Source: Lutjanus erythropterus (lineage: Eukaryota > Chordata > Actinopteri > Lutjaniformes > Lutjanidae). Taken from it: a stretch of DNA of 64,000 nucleotides. The stretch is from NCBI GenBank assembly GCA_020091685.1, contig CM034612.1:28140655-28204654 (forward strand), in the 5' to 3' direction. The position numbers were made by a program, and so were the translations under genes. Below, piece by piece: positions 48,793-60,919 of this stretch. Under the pieces are notes generated by a model that saw only the letters and a program-made list of their open reading frames with translations, was not told the DNA's origin and made no database searches. Each line of letters opens with the position of its first letter. Within the stretch, counting starts at the first letter, position 1.

Positions 48793-48862
48793 GTGTCTTT
48801 GCCTTGCGCCCAGAACCAGACGTTCAGGAGGGATCCCCATGGAGGGAGCCAGTTCACTGTTG
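48793..48862 (+). other. Possible isolated exon
   Basis: A 70-nt GC-rich segment stands out from AT-rich surroundings and lies between a good acceptor (TTATCTTACAG) and a good donor (GTTG|GTGAGT). All three frames are open, so coding frame and even coding nature cannot be decided. It could be a coding exon, a non-coding exon of an lncRNA or a chance pairing. Confidence 0.3.
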
Positions 48863-50768
48863 GTGAGTTGTTATTAGGGTTCTGGTGGTGATTCACGTGT
48901 TTGAAAAACCTTGGAAAACTTCTTTTATTGGCTGCTCTGTTTAATCCTCACTCCTCCTAACCTGTCAGTAGGGGCCACAAGTCAACATCTGCTAGGCTAA
49001 AAACAAGGTTTACTTAGTCTGTTGCAGGTCCTAGTTTGGCCTTTGTTCTGCTTCAAAACTGACATGCATAGAAAAGTTGTATTTCATCTTAAACTGGACC
49101 TCTTTTGGTACCATACACCAGTTATATTGTTTAATTTAATATTTGAATAAAGCTGTTTGAAACCAAAATTGTTTGTCCCTTGTCTCCTTCAGTCTTTATC
49201 TTTCTACACTGAACTTCCTACAACTGACTAGCACATGTTCAACAGATTTGCTACTGTTACAGGTCTCACATGTATCTCACACTGTCTTCTACATGATGTA
49301 TACCGTGTCTCCAAGGGAGCCAAGATGGACGATTAATTGAGATTCATTTCTTCTGTGAGAGGTGAGGGGGAAGTAGGTAGTGGTTTTATTTTGTGTGGGG
49401 TGTTACAACAAAATGTTCTAAATAAATAACAGTGTTTAAATTGAGAAGTTTGGATTCCTGTTTATTGTTTCCTTATTAAGTTTATACAGTTACATGAAAC
49501 CAGGACACTCGATTACAGTACCATTGCACTATTTATGCATCTGAAATAAAACTGAGTCTATGCTTTACAAAAATTGAAAAAAAAAGAAAAAGAAAGAAAG
49601 AAAAGAAAAAGAAAACACTATACTACACTATACAATAGGGCTGCACAATTAATTGCAGTTGCAATAAAATCATAATATGGCCATGTGCAATATCCAAATT
49701 GGAGAATCATAATCAAAATGAAATTTTGCAAATGTGTGAGAAAATAACATTATGAGGTACTATACTGCTGCAGAGATGACCTGACCTAAAAATCTTGTTC
49801 TCCAGATGAAAAAAAAATGTGTGACTAAAATGCCATGAACTGGAATGAGCTAGAAATATGAAACTTGGCCCAATAACTTAAAATAATGTCCACGTGCTTC
49901 CCAAGGCCAAAATTTGTAATGTGGAAACGCCACACCCCTCACACCATAAGTCTGACTGACTTGACATTTCACACAGAAGTCCAGCTCAGTGATGGATTTT
50001 TTTGTTAATTCCATAAACTAAAAAAACATGGAGTGAAAAGAACTTTTGATTTAGATTTTTAAATCTTATCAACACCAAATGGGTGTAAAGTGTTGTTGGA
50101 CTGAAATACACATTTCCATTATAAATTAGCTAGATCAGTCAAAAAACATGGCCACCATCAATCAAAAAACTTTGCAAAGGGCTGGGCTTAGCAGGAAATT
50201 AGCCATAATCCATTGACCATTTGTCCAACCATTATAACTTTAGAGAATAGGCCTAACAAAGCATTTTCAGCCTGATCCATAGGAGGCACCACAAAAACAT
50301 GCATGTTCTGCCTCTATAAATGTACTGTAGTCTAAATTATTAATTCATATAATTGGTTACTTACTTATCTTTGTGCCCTTTCACTTTCTGTGTAATCAAG
50401 CAACCAGATAAATGGAAGTAAGGCCAACTTCTCTGATTCTTACCATTTGTAGTCATCTGCTCTCTGTTTCAAACAATGTACTGACATTTTCTGCAGGTGC
50501 TGTCTTTCGGCAACACAATATGGACCTCATCAGCAGGTTATTTAGTTTCTGTACAAATGCTGAATTATATTTTTGAGTAGTTAAATTGCTGTGTGGCAGG
50601 CTCCATATCCCTATACTATCTGCCTATATACATCATTTTACGTTACATGATCCATGCTTATTGTTTGGTACTCTAGTGAATCTGATACTACAACTATATT
50701 GTCCTCACACTTTCAAAAGATTCCCAGTAATCTTAATGAAACTAACACCTTTGGCATTTAATCAAAAT

Positions 50769-50800
<32 letters not shown>

Positions 50801-51583
50801 ATATATTTAAGTATATATACATTTCAAATAGCGATAGTGATCCCCCTGTGCAAAATGTTAAACACTTCTGTATGTCTGGCTCTTGGGTGCACTGCATTCT
50901 CAAACTCCAGTGTCCCGTGTGTTCTATCATGAGACACATGAGGTGGAATTCCCCCAAACACAGCCTCAAGTTACCACTGAACAGAAATCTTTCTCTGCCA
51001 TCTTTAAACATCTCGGTCCTCTTTGTGCATAGGTTTCCCTTCAGTCAAGTCCTGTTGACTCATCTTCCTGTTCAGCAGCCAGAGAATTTGCAGAGGCATC
51101 TCTGAATAGCAGCGTATGTCTTTGATTCTTGCGGAAATGTGAATGATGCATAGTTATGCCACTTAGGAGTGGTTTTGAGCAGCAAGTGGAAAGGGAGGCT
51201 CCTTGCCATTGTGGTTGGGTCAACCCTCCCAGTCTGTGCTTCATTAAACTGAGGTCATGCTCAAAGGCGAGGAGGAGGAGGAGGAGGAAAGGGAGGGCCA
51301 CTGTGAGAAGTGAAGCAGGGGGCAAAGCGAGGCCCAAATGAATCACAGAAGGAGGAAGACAGGAGGATATGGGGAAATGGTTCCTCGATGACTTGGCTCT
51401 GGTAAAAGTGACGGGGCAGTGAATCACTGTGAGATCGAACCAACTGGAAGTGAGTCAGTGGGCTTCCGTCACTGAGCTGCATGCGGCCCTTGTGTCACTG
51501 TTCCAAGACTGAAGACAGTCTGTCACCCCACTACTGTAAATAAACAGTTACTCACCTAGAATCTTGTAACTCCATGTATTAAT
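48863..51583. other. Gene-free stretch with repeat ends
   Basis: No exon is supported. TAGGGCTGCACAATTAATTGC at 49636 starts a truncated fish MITE of the TAGGGCTGCAC type. GA-rich simple sequence lies at 49577-49615. A (TA)n array is at 50769-50806. Confidence 0.45.
50769..50806. repeat. (TA)n microsatellite
   Basis: Alternating TA run broken once by TT, followed by AAGTATATATAC. Confidence 0.9.
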
Positions 51584-52382
51584 CAGTCTCTCCAGGATTT
51601 CACAGGCTGTTTTGGGGATTGTTGTGACCCAAAATGCCTGATTTAAAAAAAAAAAAAAGCTATGCATGTTGCCATGTTTTCAGACATTTTTTGCAATGAA
51701 ATTGCAGGAGCGGGTGAAAATTGCAAAAGAAAGTTGCATTTTTTTCATATAATTCATTAAAAATAGCGTGTTAATGCATTAACACAAATTCCTTTTAGCG
51801 CCAGTATTTTTTTTTTTGACGCGCAATAAACGCACATTCTGTTACACTAGCCTGACCCATAGTTTGAATCAGAAGCGAGCTTCCCTGTCACCCGACAATG
51901 TAAACAGGCTTGTCTGTTTAGGAAACTGGTTCAATGCAAAGAGACAGAAGTATATGAGGAGGGAGATGAGCGAGTGCTGATGGAGCTGCAGCTCCACCTG
52001 AAACCAGGTAAAAGTAAAAATAAGGCTGACCCACAGCAGAGAGAGAGAGAGGGAGCATGTGAATATGGACAGATGTGTCGACTTGATACAAAAACTTTTT
52101 ACAATCATGAATCATAATATTAATGTACACTTCTGTCGTACATGATTTTTTACTCCAAGTCCAATTTGTGAAGAGTCCAGACTCATCGTTGCTGTCTGCT
52201 GTGGTCTAAAACATCCTCAGTGATGTAAATGATCCTGCTGCCTTAATACAAAAACATTAATATCACACAATGTTTCATCATTATATCGAATGAGCTGAAT
52301 AAAGGTCAGTCTATATAATGGTCAGAGGACAATATTTTATAAAAGAAATAAACCATTATTCACAATAATAATACTAAATAAA

Positions 52383-53468
52383 CAGCGTTGGGCAAGTTAC
52401 ATCCTAAATACATCCTAATACATTATATATTATTAATTACTGTCATTTGAAAGTAAGTAGTTACATTACAATATTACTGTCTCTGAATTGTAATGCATTA
52501 CACTACTTTTGCATTACTTTTGAGTTACTTTTACTTCATGGGAAGTTTATTTTAACAGAGAGAGACAGAATATCAACAAAAAATCCAGAAATAATATCAT
52601 CATATAAAGGTTAGAAATTAATTTACATTTGATCAAATACTTATTTTCCCCACTGTATATTCGGATTCGACCCTGAACCTGAGGTGCACAGATTCACTTC
52701 TCCTCAACAGCATGTGGACTCGCGGTTTAGGTTGCTATTTGTAATAATAACACAGTAGATGGCCACAAGGCCCACTCTCTACGACAACATTAGCTTACCT
52801 TGTCATTGCTGGTGTTCACAGGGATTTTGTTGACAAGCTTTATGAATGCTGGTGATTCTACCGTTGATAGGGGGAGCATGTCTTCCACAATATACACTGC
52901 CGCCAGTCTCCTCACTTCTCTCGCTTCAAGAAGTATGGCAGACCGAGAGAAACTTAACTTTTGTTGCTTTGTCTTTCCCGTATGCTCGTCCTCGGTTGTC
53001 TTTCTCTTATCCGCAGGTGTATCTCTCTCGTTTAGCTTAATGTTAGCGTGGCACCGGTCCAGGTTACTAGTACTATTTTTTTGAAGTAGAGAGTTCCCTC
53101 GGTGTCGCACACAGATTTCACTTGACTATTATGTTCTTGTCCTTTTCCCTGAAGAACTGAAAATAATGTGAGTATGTCCATCTCGCAAATGTAGAATCCG
53201 TGTCTGTAGTCATCTTTGCGAGTTCCAGCAACAGGAAATGACTCTTGTGGATTTTTTTCTGTTGTCGGGATGTCTCGCGGTGTTGGTGAATTCTTAAAAA
53301 AACAATACCTAATCGGGTTAAAATGCTTTGTAACGCGCGTTACTTAGATTGTAACTGGTATAATATTACAGAAATTTTATTAGTAATGTGTTATATTTCT
53401 GTGTTACAGCAAATAGTAATACATTACTGTAATTGCGTTACTTTTGTAATGCGTTACTCCCAACACTG
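52383..53468 (-). mobile_element. hAT-type transposon with 8-bp target duplication
   Basis: The element starts CAGCGTTGGGCAAGTTAC and ends GTAACGC-type complement ACTCCCAACACTG, with TAAATAAA on both sides (52375-52382 and 53469-53476). The 8-bp duplication and the CA(G)...(C)TG ends fit the hAT superfamily. At 1086 bp it is internally deleted, keeping only an N-terminal piece of transposase on the minus strand. Confidence 0.88.
52790..53110 (-). pseudogene. hAT transposase N-terminal fragment
   Basis: The minus-strand frame contains LDRCHANIKL, like the end of a BED zinc finger, and then AVYIVEDMLPLSTVESPAFI and LVNKIPV. The latter is the characteristic hAT segment after the BED finger, where the enzyme enters its helical domain. 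The catalytic core and dimerisation region are absent. It is a dead remnant of the element that carries it. Confidence 0.75.
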
Positions 53469-53947
53469 TAAATAAATAAATAAATTCATGTAAATAGTAA
53501 CCTTTTCCTAAAATACTGCTGGTTCTGTGATGTTTGAATTTTATATCTGAAGCCTACAGTTCCATAGAAGCTTTAATTGACATTTCTGTTGAAGTTTTTA
53601 GTGCGTTTTGGCCTTAATGTTAAATTGAGCAGGACAATATGCTCATCTGTGCCTGATGGACTGATTTAATAAAGTTACATTTGAATGACATTTTAAACAC
53701 TTGAAAAATATCCCTGTAAGCTACATTTTGAACAAATTAAAAATGTGTGATTAATTTGTGATTAATCGCAATTAAATATTTTAATCTATTGACAGCACTT
53801 ATTAAAATCAAAGGTAACAAACAAAATATGCTTCATGTCTAGATGAAGAAGTGCACCTGGGGGGTATTTGACAAAGAAGCAACATTTTTTGCTCAAACCT
53901 GAGTAGTCAAAACAGCACAAAATTATGAAATAATAGTTCACAGGACA

Positions 53948-54437
53948 AGAAAGGTGAAGCTCTCAATTTTCCGGTCAATCTACGTTCCTACCCTCACCTA
54001 TGGTCATGAACTTTGGGTCATGACCAAAAGGACAAGATCTCGGATACAAGCGGCTGAAATGAGTTTCCTCCGCAGGGTGGTGGGGCGCTCCCTTAGAGAC
54101 AGGGTGAGGAGCTCTGTCACCCGGGAGGAGCTTGGAGTAGAGCCGCTGCTCCTCCACGTCGAGAGGAGCCAGCTGAGGTGGCTCAGGCATTTATATCGGA
54201 TGCCTCCTGGGTGCCTCCCTAGGGAGATGTTCCAGGCATGCCCCACTGGGAGGAGGCCCCAGGGAAGACCCAGGACACGCTAGAGTGACTATGTCGCTCG
54301 GCTGGCCTGGGAACACCTTGGGATCCTCCCAGAAGACCTGGAGGAAGTGTCCGGGGAGAGGGAAGTCTGGGCATCCCTGCTCAGACTGCTGCCCCCGTGA
54401 CCTGGCCCCGGATAAGCGGAAGACAATGGATGGATGG
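53948..54437 (+). pseudogene. 5'-truncated RTE/Rex3-like LINE end with target duplication
   Basis: The frame from 53954 reads SIYVPTLTYGHELWVMTKR, then FLRRVVGRSLRDRVRS, LRWLRHLYRMPPG and GRRPQGRPRTR. After a frameshift it continues AWERLG-like and GEREVWASLL-like residues. This is the segment after the reverse transcriptase in RTE-clade LINEs. The tail is (GATG)n, as known for fish Rex3. ATAGTTCACAGGACA occurs on both sides (53933-53947 and 54438-54452). It is not a host gene. Confidence 0.88.
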
Positions 54438-54819
54438 ATAGTTCACAGGACATTAATAAATGTCTATAACAATGGCAAATGTGTTCTTTTCAGTACCCAT
54501 GATAAAATAAAAATAGATATAAATGCAAAAAGAAAAAAAATGTGGATAATGAAACAAAACACATGCATGACGTTTGGGGACTGCTATGATTGGTGGTGCT
54601 ACAATGATTGGCCAAATTTGCAGAAAAGTTGCAGAGTTTGGACAAATTGCAAGGTTGCACAGAATTCACAGGGATTGGCTGAATTTGTGTGAACTGTTGT
54701 GATCACAACATCGCAACTAGTTAATGTGGACTCAGAAGGTTTGTTGTTTGACTTGTGTGACACCGCCGGAGGGATATTTTTTGTTGTTAGCAGGAGTGAG
54801 CAGTGGAAACTACCCAGCC

Positions 54820-56020
54820 CAAAGACTTTTTCTGTGTATACAAAAGGATTATTTCTTTCAAACTTTGTTCACAAATTTGTTAAAACCCTTAGTAGTGAGC
54901 ACTTAACTGGTGTGGCATATATTGATGCTAATTAAACAACAGGGTTATTGCACAGGTGTGTCTCAGACTGGTCACAATAAAAGAACACGTGCCAGTCATC
55001 ACAATGGAGTTTTGAATGAGCTGTTGTCCATGAATTGAATGTTAATTTCACTACCACCAGCCATCTCCAAAGCCATTTTAGACAATTTTGCAGTACATGC
55101 AACTGACCTCATAACCCCCTGTAACCATGCCAAGAGTTGATTTGAACAACCAAACAATTTCTGCACAAACCACCTCAGGGAGGCTCATCTGAATGCTTGT
55201 CATACTATATAAAGTTTGTGTTGTAACCGCCTTGACTGTCACAGTCTATCTGCGTCTATCTGCCAGCCATTCCCACCTGATCACCTCACTCCACTTACCT
55301 GCCACTACAGCTGCTGTGCATCAGCCACTCAACCCAGTATATAAGCCTCTCCAGCTCACTCACTTGTTGCCAGATTGTTCTTCATCTACATGCAAGACTC
55401 CAGCATTCCTCACTTGCCTGATCTCCCATTGCTGGCTCTGCTGCTTCGTCTGCCAGCTTGCCTGGTTCCAGACCCCTCGCCTCATTGACCTCGTCGACCT
55501 CGTCTCCTGTAAACCCCTCTCTGTTATCTCAGCCTGTGAACGAACTTAACTGTTTGGGTCTGAGGGTACAGTCCTCACCCTCAGTCCCGCTTCGGTGTTC
55601 GACTCAACCCATTCCCCGAGTCTAAGACTCAGACTCTGTGTGGGCTCTGGGCCCAAAAAACAAACTGCCTGTGTTTCTTCATCTGCCCAAGTTCCTGCTT
55701 TGCCTGGGTGTAAATAAAGGTCACTACCAAACACTACTCTGTGCCCATGTGCTGCAAGTGGGGCCTACAAACACTTGTTACATTGACTGGGTAAATGCTC
55801 AACTTTGTCTTGCACTTTGGAGAAGTGCCTTTGTCATGGATGAATGCTGGTGTACACTGAGCTGGACAGATGAGTTGATAGCATGTATGGCATTGCGTGG
55901 GTGAGTGGTTTGTCAATGTTGTGATCAGAGTGCCCCATGTTAGCGGTGGGGTTTTGGTATGGGCAGAAGCTATGGACAACAAACCGGTGCATTTTACTGA
56001 GGCAATTTGAATGCACACAA
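54820..56020 (+). pseudogene. Decayed Tc1-like element split by a solo LTR
   Basis: The left part (GGTGTGGCATATATTGATGC, TTATTGCACAGGTGTGTCTC, then transposase-like codons to GAGGCTCATCTGAATGC) and the right part (GGGTAAATGCTCAACTTTG, GTCATGGATGAATGCTGG, GCGGTGGGGTTTTGGTATGG) belong to one Tc1-like transposase gene. They are continuous once the LTR at 55237-55782 is taken out. Many stops are present. The C-terminal part after about 56020 and the right end were not found. Confidence 0.8.
55237..55782 (+). mobile_element. Solo LTR with 5-bp target duplication
   Basis: The 546-bp unit begins TGTCACAGTC and ends CTTGTTACA and is flanked by TTGAC on both sides (55232-55236 and 55783-55787). It holds a TATA box (AGTATATAAGCC) and an AATAAAGG signal near 55716 in the plus sense. 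No internal retroelement genes remain. The frames across it are not genes. Confidence 0.9.
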
Positions 56021-58041
56021 TTCTCTGGTGAATATACTTTTAAGAGGAAGTGGGACTGTGAGGGATGTGTGTGTAGAGAAGCGAAGGAAAACAAAGTGAA
56101 GTTATGGAGTGGGACCTGGTGTGAGGTGTGCGTATGTGAGAGAGAGAGATAATAAAAGAAAAATAGCAAGCTTTAGGAAAAATCTTGTTAACCCTGGACT
56201 TTCAGCTGATTCCATCAAGCATATACTTGGTCAGGTACAGCATGGATGCCCAGCTGCATTAATGTTCAGATGTGAGGTCTGTGGAGATGTGAAGGGCCCT
56301 AACTCTCACCACCTAGAACACCAACCACCCACACTTTCAAGACAGCCTGGAACATCATTTCAGTTTCAAACAAGACCCACAGCTTCTGCTGACCATCATT
56401 AACCTCCACCCCCACATCCAGCAAGAATATTGACAAGGTATGAAACCAGAAAATACTGAAAAAATGGCCAAAAAAGCTTAATTACAAGGCTGTCAATACA
56501 GTATTTATGGCGTTTCATGTATTGTAAAGAAATATCTCTGTCATGCAGCTGGGAGTACTAATCCCAGCTGGGTCATTTACAACTATGGTTGGAGGTCCAT
56601 GGTTGGGCCAGTTTAGACCAATGGTGCATTCAGCAAGTCCCATAAACTTATTAACTGTTACATCCAAACAACTGACCAATCAGCCAGTAAATATGAAGTT
56701 GTTTAAATGCCCATTGGTGCTGCCTGCAGTTAAAGTGCTTCTAATACAAGCATTTTCAGTTTGACCTAGAAGAGGTCATTCAGTAGAGTGCAGATCCCCA
56801 CCAGGCAACAGATGGTGAAGCACCTACTACAATGGCACCACATCTACCAGATGCAACCAGCGGAGATTTGCAAAGTTCCACCAACATTAACATACTTCCC
56901 ACAAACATTGTCCCTCACTGAAATTTTTTTCAGTCTGAAGTAGTTGTTGATCATTTGAGGATGGTTAAGAAGAGTGAAAAGTCAGCTGTCAGTAGTCATA
57001 TAAAACTACCTTGCAGTTGTATGAATTTGCCAACCAGTCATGTTACAGTTTACATCCATGTCTGTCCAGGCTTATATCATGTATGTAATGAAGACTTTAA
57101 AGGAATTTAATACAGAACTCTTGACCTTTGAAGGAATTTAATGAAAGGTATTAAGTGTAAGTTCTCACGATGCATGTGTGATTCCAGTGAATAATTTCCA
57201 TGAGAAACATGCTGTCTTCCCTTAGAGACTATTTATACAAGGGACTGACAGAGAGTTGAAATTATGATGTCACAGTGAAGATGACCTTTGACCTTTTGGA
57301 TAGAAAATTATAAAGTTGATGACATTCTGGTCCGAGCCTGGACCTCTTTTTTCTTTTTCATATAAAGAAGCACTATTTTGTTTCTTATGCTCTCTGGTAC
57401 CATTTACATTCAAAGTACATGTCTTAATCACTGAAAAATACTGTCTCAACCAATTATGAATTGTAATGATACAAAGATTAGTGGTTATTGAGTAGACATA
57501 GAATACCTCTGCACATATGCTTTTATAAAACACGATATTTGTAATATATTTACTGTAATAAACCATACAATGACCATCATGCGTCATAAGAGATAAAGGA
57601 AATACTCAAAATTTCCATTCCAGACCACAACAACTGTTTTGTATGTCTGTTTCACATTAATCAGAGTTCAAATTAATGCAGTATTTTTTTTTTTTTTATC
57701 AAATGAGTGTCTGTTTATAAGTTGTAAGCAATCATTAATAATGGAAGAAGTAGAAGGTGTAGATGTTTATAACTGTTAAATTAAGCAAAATATTAATTGA
57801 ATTTGGCAGGCAGCTACTTAACTCATCATCATCATCCAGAGGTTTATTTTCAGAGCAGTGAGCTTTTGTTTTCAGGATAACAAGCTTATCTTTACTTCGA
57901 CAGACAACTGACAGTTAAGTGGTGAAAATATTCACTTGAACTGATATTGTTTTTGTTTTATACACAACTAAAATATGTCCTCTCTGCTTTACCAAAATGG
58001 GAGCGTGCTGCTGCCTGCCATCTACTGGAGGCAATAAACTG
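56021..58041. other. Gene-free stretch
   Basis: No exon or full element was supported. Short frames such as the one at 56109-56402 have no recognised domain. Confidence 0.4.
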
Positions 58042-58836
58042 TAGGGGTGCAACGGATCAAAAAACTCACGGTTCGGATTGTATCACGGTTTTGAGTCACG
58101 GATCGGATTATTTTTCGGATCAGCAAAAAAGAAAAAAAAGATTAGGGTTAAATTATTTTAAAAATGCACTTGTCTTTGATCTTTGTCTGTCTGTTATTAT
58201 CACCGTAGTTATGTAATGTAATAATAATGATAATAGTAATGATAATGGTAATAATATTAAAAACTTCAAACTCATACAGTGCTGTACTATGTATATACTA
58301 TACTATATTAGATCATTATACACTGTACAGTATAATACACAATTACGCTCTGTAGTCTGGCTCAGGGTCCCGCCTACAGCACAGCACATCTGATTGGTTA
58401 GAAGTCATGATCAATCAATCAGCAGACACACTGTGTCACAGACGGGGCGAGACAGAGCTGCACTGGTGAGCAGAGAGGAGCTGTGTAGAAGTTAAGACAG
58501 CTGATATCACCAAAGTTTCAATAAACATCACAGTTTTATGATCTGTTTCTTTGGTGATAGCATAGTTACATCAGTGAAAAAAGTTATGGTCTGGATTTCA
58601 CTCAAGGTGATGTGACGGCTTTTAAATCAGTCGCTCTTCACAGAGATGCGCTGCACACAGCAGCATCTGTCCTGTCTTTTCACTGCAACTCTCTTCTCGG
58701 GTATTATAACTTATACAAAAGTAACAGTGACAGTAAAACTATGATGCTCACATGTTTTCCACGGATCACACACGTGTCGAACCGTAGAGGGCGATCTGTA
58801 CGGGACACGGGTCAACTGCGATCCGTTGCACCCCTA
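58042..58836. mobile_element. Non-autonomous hAT element with terminal inverted repeats
   Basis: The ends TAGGGGTGCAACGGATC and its exact complement GATCCGTTGCACCCCTA minus small internal changes define a 795-bp element. ATAAACTG on the left and ATAGACTG on the right form an 8-bp target duplication with one change. The inside contains ACGGTTCGGATTGTATCACG and no transposase. A short piece near 58370-58450 is unusually GC-rich. Confidence 0.85.
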
Positions 58837-59203
58837 ATAGACTGACTATTAGTAAGTTCCTCATACAATGGCATTTCATATAATCTTAACTATCCCTTTA
58901 AGGCTGAGGTACATGTATATATATACATACATACGCACTATACACATACATATACACATATATATATACACACACAACCAGTCAAAAGTGTTTGAACACC
59001 CCAATTTTTCCAGTTTTGTATTGAAAGTCAAGCAGTTCAAGTCCAATGAATAGCTTGAAAAAAAAAAAAAAGGTAAGGTTACCCAAAACTGAAAAATAAT
59101 TTACATTTCAGAATTATACAAAAAGGCCTTTTTCAGGGAACAAGAAATGGGTTAACAACTTTAAGGTGTTCTGCAGCAATGGAGGTTGATCAAGCCTTGA
59201 AAG

Positions 59204-59515
59204 TTGGTGCTACCAATTCCTACAGGTGTCCCAACTTTTCCTGATTCCTTACAACCCCCTCTTGTCTGCATAAAAGTAGTGCTGGAACACACTGTGGTAC
59301 CATACCCTCATGAGCATTATTTGAACAGTATTGTACAGCAGAAAGTAGTGTGTTGTCAGAGGTCTGGCAGACCCAAAGCCACAACAAAATCAGAAGACAA
59401 GTTTCTGAGAGTCAACAGCTTGTGCGATAGGCGGCTCACAGGACAACAGCTTCAAGCACAGTTTAATAGTGGTCATGGTAAGCAGGTCTCAGTTTCAACT
59501 GTGAGGAGAAGACTT
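59204..59515 (+). pseudogene. Tc1-like transposase N-terminal fragment
   Basis: The frame shows RSGRPKATTKSEDKFLRVN, RRLTGQQLQAQFNSGHG and VSVSTVRRRL. This is the GRPR AT-hook-like linker and second helix-turn-helix of the paired-like DNA-binding region of Tc1 transposases. The first helix-turn-helix is decayed and the frame ends in CTTTCTTTCTTT where the LINE begins. Confidence 0.85.
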
Positions 59516-60338
59516 TCTTTCTTTCTTTTTTCAACTTCAATTGTTTATTTATATTTTATCAGACAACCTCAGTGCTACTGTTTGCAACCACCACCAACCG
59601 GAGGGGACTACAGCTGATCAATCCCACTAACTGGAGGCTGTTCCAACGCAGCAGGCCCAGTCTTGGGCCTGTGCTGGTAAGTTTTGGTCTTATTACAACC
59701 TCCCATGTGCGACAAGTCTACTTTCCACTGTTGTGAAGCCCTTGCAAGTAAGTTTTGCCCTATGCTGCCTGTCTCTACACCAAAGATAACAGTGCCTACC
59801 ATCGTTACGACTACTTTTACTGGCCACAGTTGTTTTTGTCTCTCCAGCAACCAACACCAGACCCACTGGCATGCCTCCACTCACGTCACCATCCGGATGC
59901 GACAGCTGCCTCCGCCTGACCCAGAAAATATCCGAGCTGGAAGGGAGAATATCCGTGCTATATCAGATCCGGGATGAAGAACAGATCTTCGACTCTCTGA
60001 TCACCATGGGCCCCACTGCCACCACCACAAATGCCGGAGAACTGGACTCGACTGTACCATGTTTAGATGACACTGGCGCTGCTGCTGCTCAAGCAGCAGG
60101 CCACTGGACAAAGCTGGGAGCTAAACCCAAGGCCCCAGTTAGCTCCTAGCCAGAAGGAGCCGTGGACTGTTGCCCGCAATGGTAAACATGGTGGGAAGCT
60201 TTCCTGCCACCCCCTCCACCTCAGTCTGTCCAGCTGAACAACAAATTTTCCATCCTGTGCGAGCAGGATTTTCCTCCACTCCCAGCATCATCTCTGGAGT
60301 CTGACGGCTCCCTGTCGCCACCTCCACCCTCCACAGCG

Positions 60339-60893
60339 GTGTCTAAGTCGTTTATCCCACCTGTTGACCATCGCTCTCAACGGCACAGAACACAGTTCCG
60401 CACACTGTTTGGTGATCAAAGTTCAGAACTGTCTGAACTTTCCAGTACCAATGATCTGGCCGACTGCTTCAATTCAATCTGCTTGTCTACTCTCAATGCC
60501 ATTGCACCTCTTAAAGTTAGGTCTAAGTCCTCAGCAAGAAAACAACCCTGGATAAATGATGACATTCGCTGCAAAAGGGGATGTAGAAAAGCTGAGCACA
60601 GATGGAAAGAATCCAATCTCCATGTACATTTCAATACTATGAAGGAGTTATTGTTACATTTTAACAAAATGGTCAAGAATGCAAGAACATATTATTTTTC
60701 TGATCTTATTTCCACTCATCAACACAATCCTAGAGTTTTATTTAAAACGGTTGACCAGTTGCTAAATCCTCTCACCCCCTGTGCCCCAGCTGAAAGTAAT
60801 TCTGATTGTGAAATGTCGGCACTGGAAAATAATAACACTTCTGAAAAATTTCAGTCTGGTTTCCGGAAGTTCCACAGCAGAAGACTTCCATAG
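60339..60893 (+). pseudogene. L2 LINE fragment before the reverse transcriptase
   Basis: The 184-residue frame includes NDLADCFNSICLSTLNAI, PWINDDIRCKRGCRKAEHRW, ARTYYFSDLISTHQHNPRVL and FKTVDQLLNPLTP. These lie between the endonuclease and reverse transcriptase domains in L2/CR1-group LINEs. The frame runs into FQSGFRKFHS, a reverse transcriptase piece out of normal spacing, so an internal deletion is present just before it. Confidence 0.8.
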
Positions 60894-60919
60894 AAGTCCA
60901 CGCTAAAGCTTTGATTCTG

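Larger units (their letters stand above)
51765..53800. mobile_element. Repeat ending in TTGACAGCACTT, inserted into the MITE
   Basis: The right end GATTAATCGCAATTAAATAT then TTGACAGCACTT is typical of a common fish DNA-transposon family whose ends read AGTGCTGTCAA. The left part, TTAATGCATTAACACAAATT, is the internal wording of the same family, so this copy may be 5'-truncated. ATTAAAAAT and ATTAAAAT flank it, an imperfect 8-bp duplication. An hAT element is inserted in its middle. Confidence 0.6.
51584..54690. mobile_element. Split MITE of the CAGTCCCTCCAGGA family with later insertions
   Basis: The left end CAGTCTCTCCAGGATTTC at 51584 matches the full element at 29191 up to AATTCATTAAAAAT (51764). 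The match resumes at 53801 and runs to about 54690 (GGTTGCACAGAATTCACAGG). The gap is filled by a second element (51765-53800), and a LINE fragment interrupts the right half at 53948-54437. The far right end is too diverged to show the terminal repeat. Confidence 0.75.

Noticed and set aside
53954..54283. A 109-residue conserved-looking protein
   Set aside because: It is the post-RT end of an RTE/Rex3-like LINE with (GATG)n tail and target duplication, not a host gene.
55193..55549. A 118-residue frame
   Set aside because: It spans the junction of a Tc1 remnant and a solo LTR.
60339..60893. A 184-residue frame as a host gene
   Set aside because: Its motifs and 3' context show that it is an L2-type LINE fragment.
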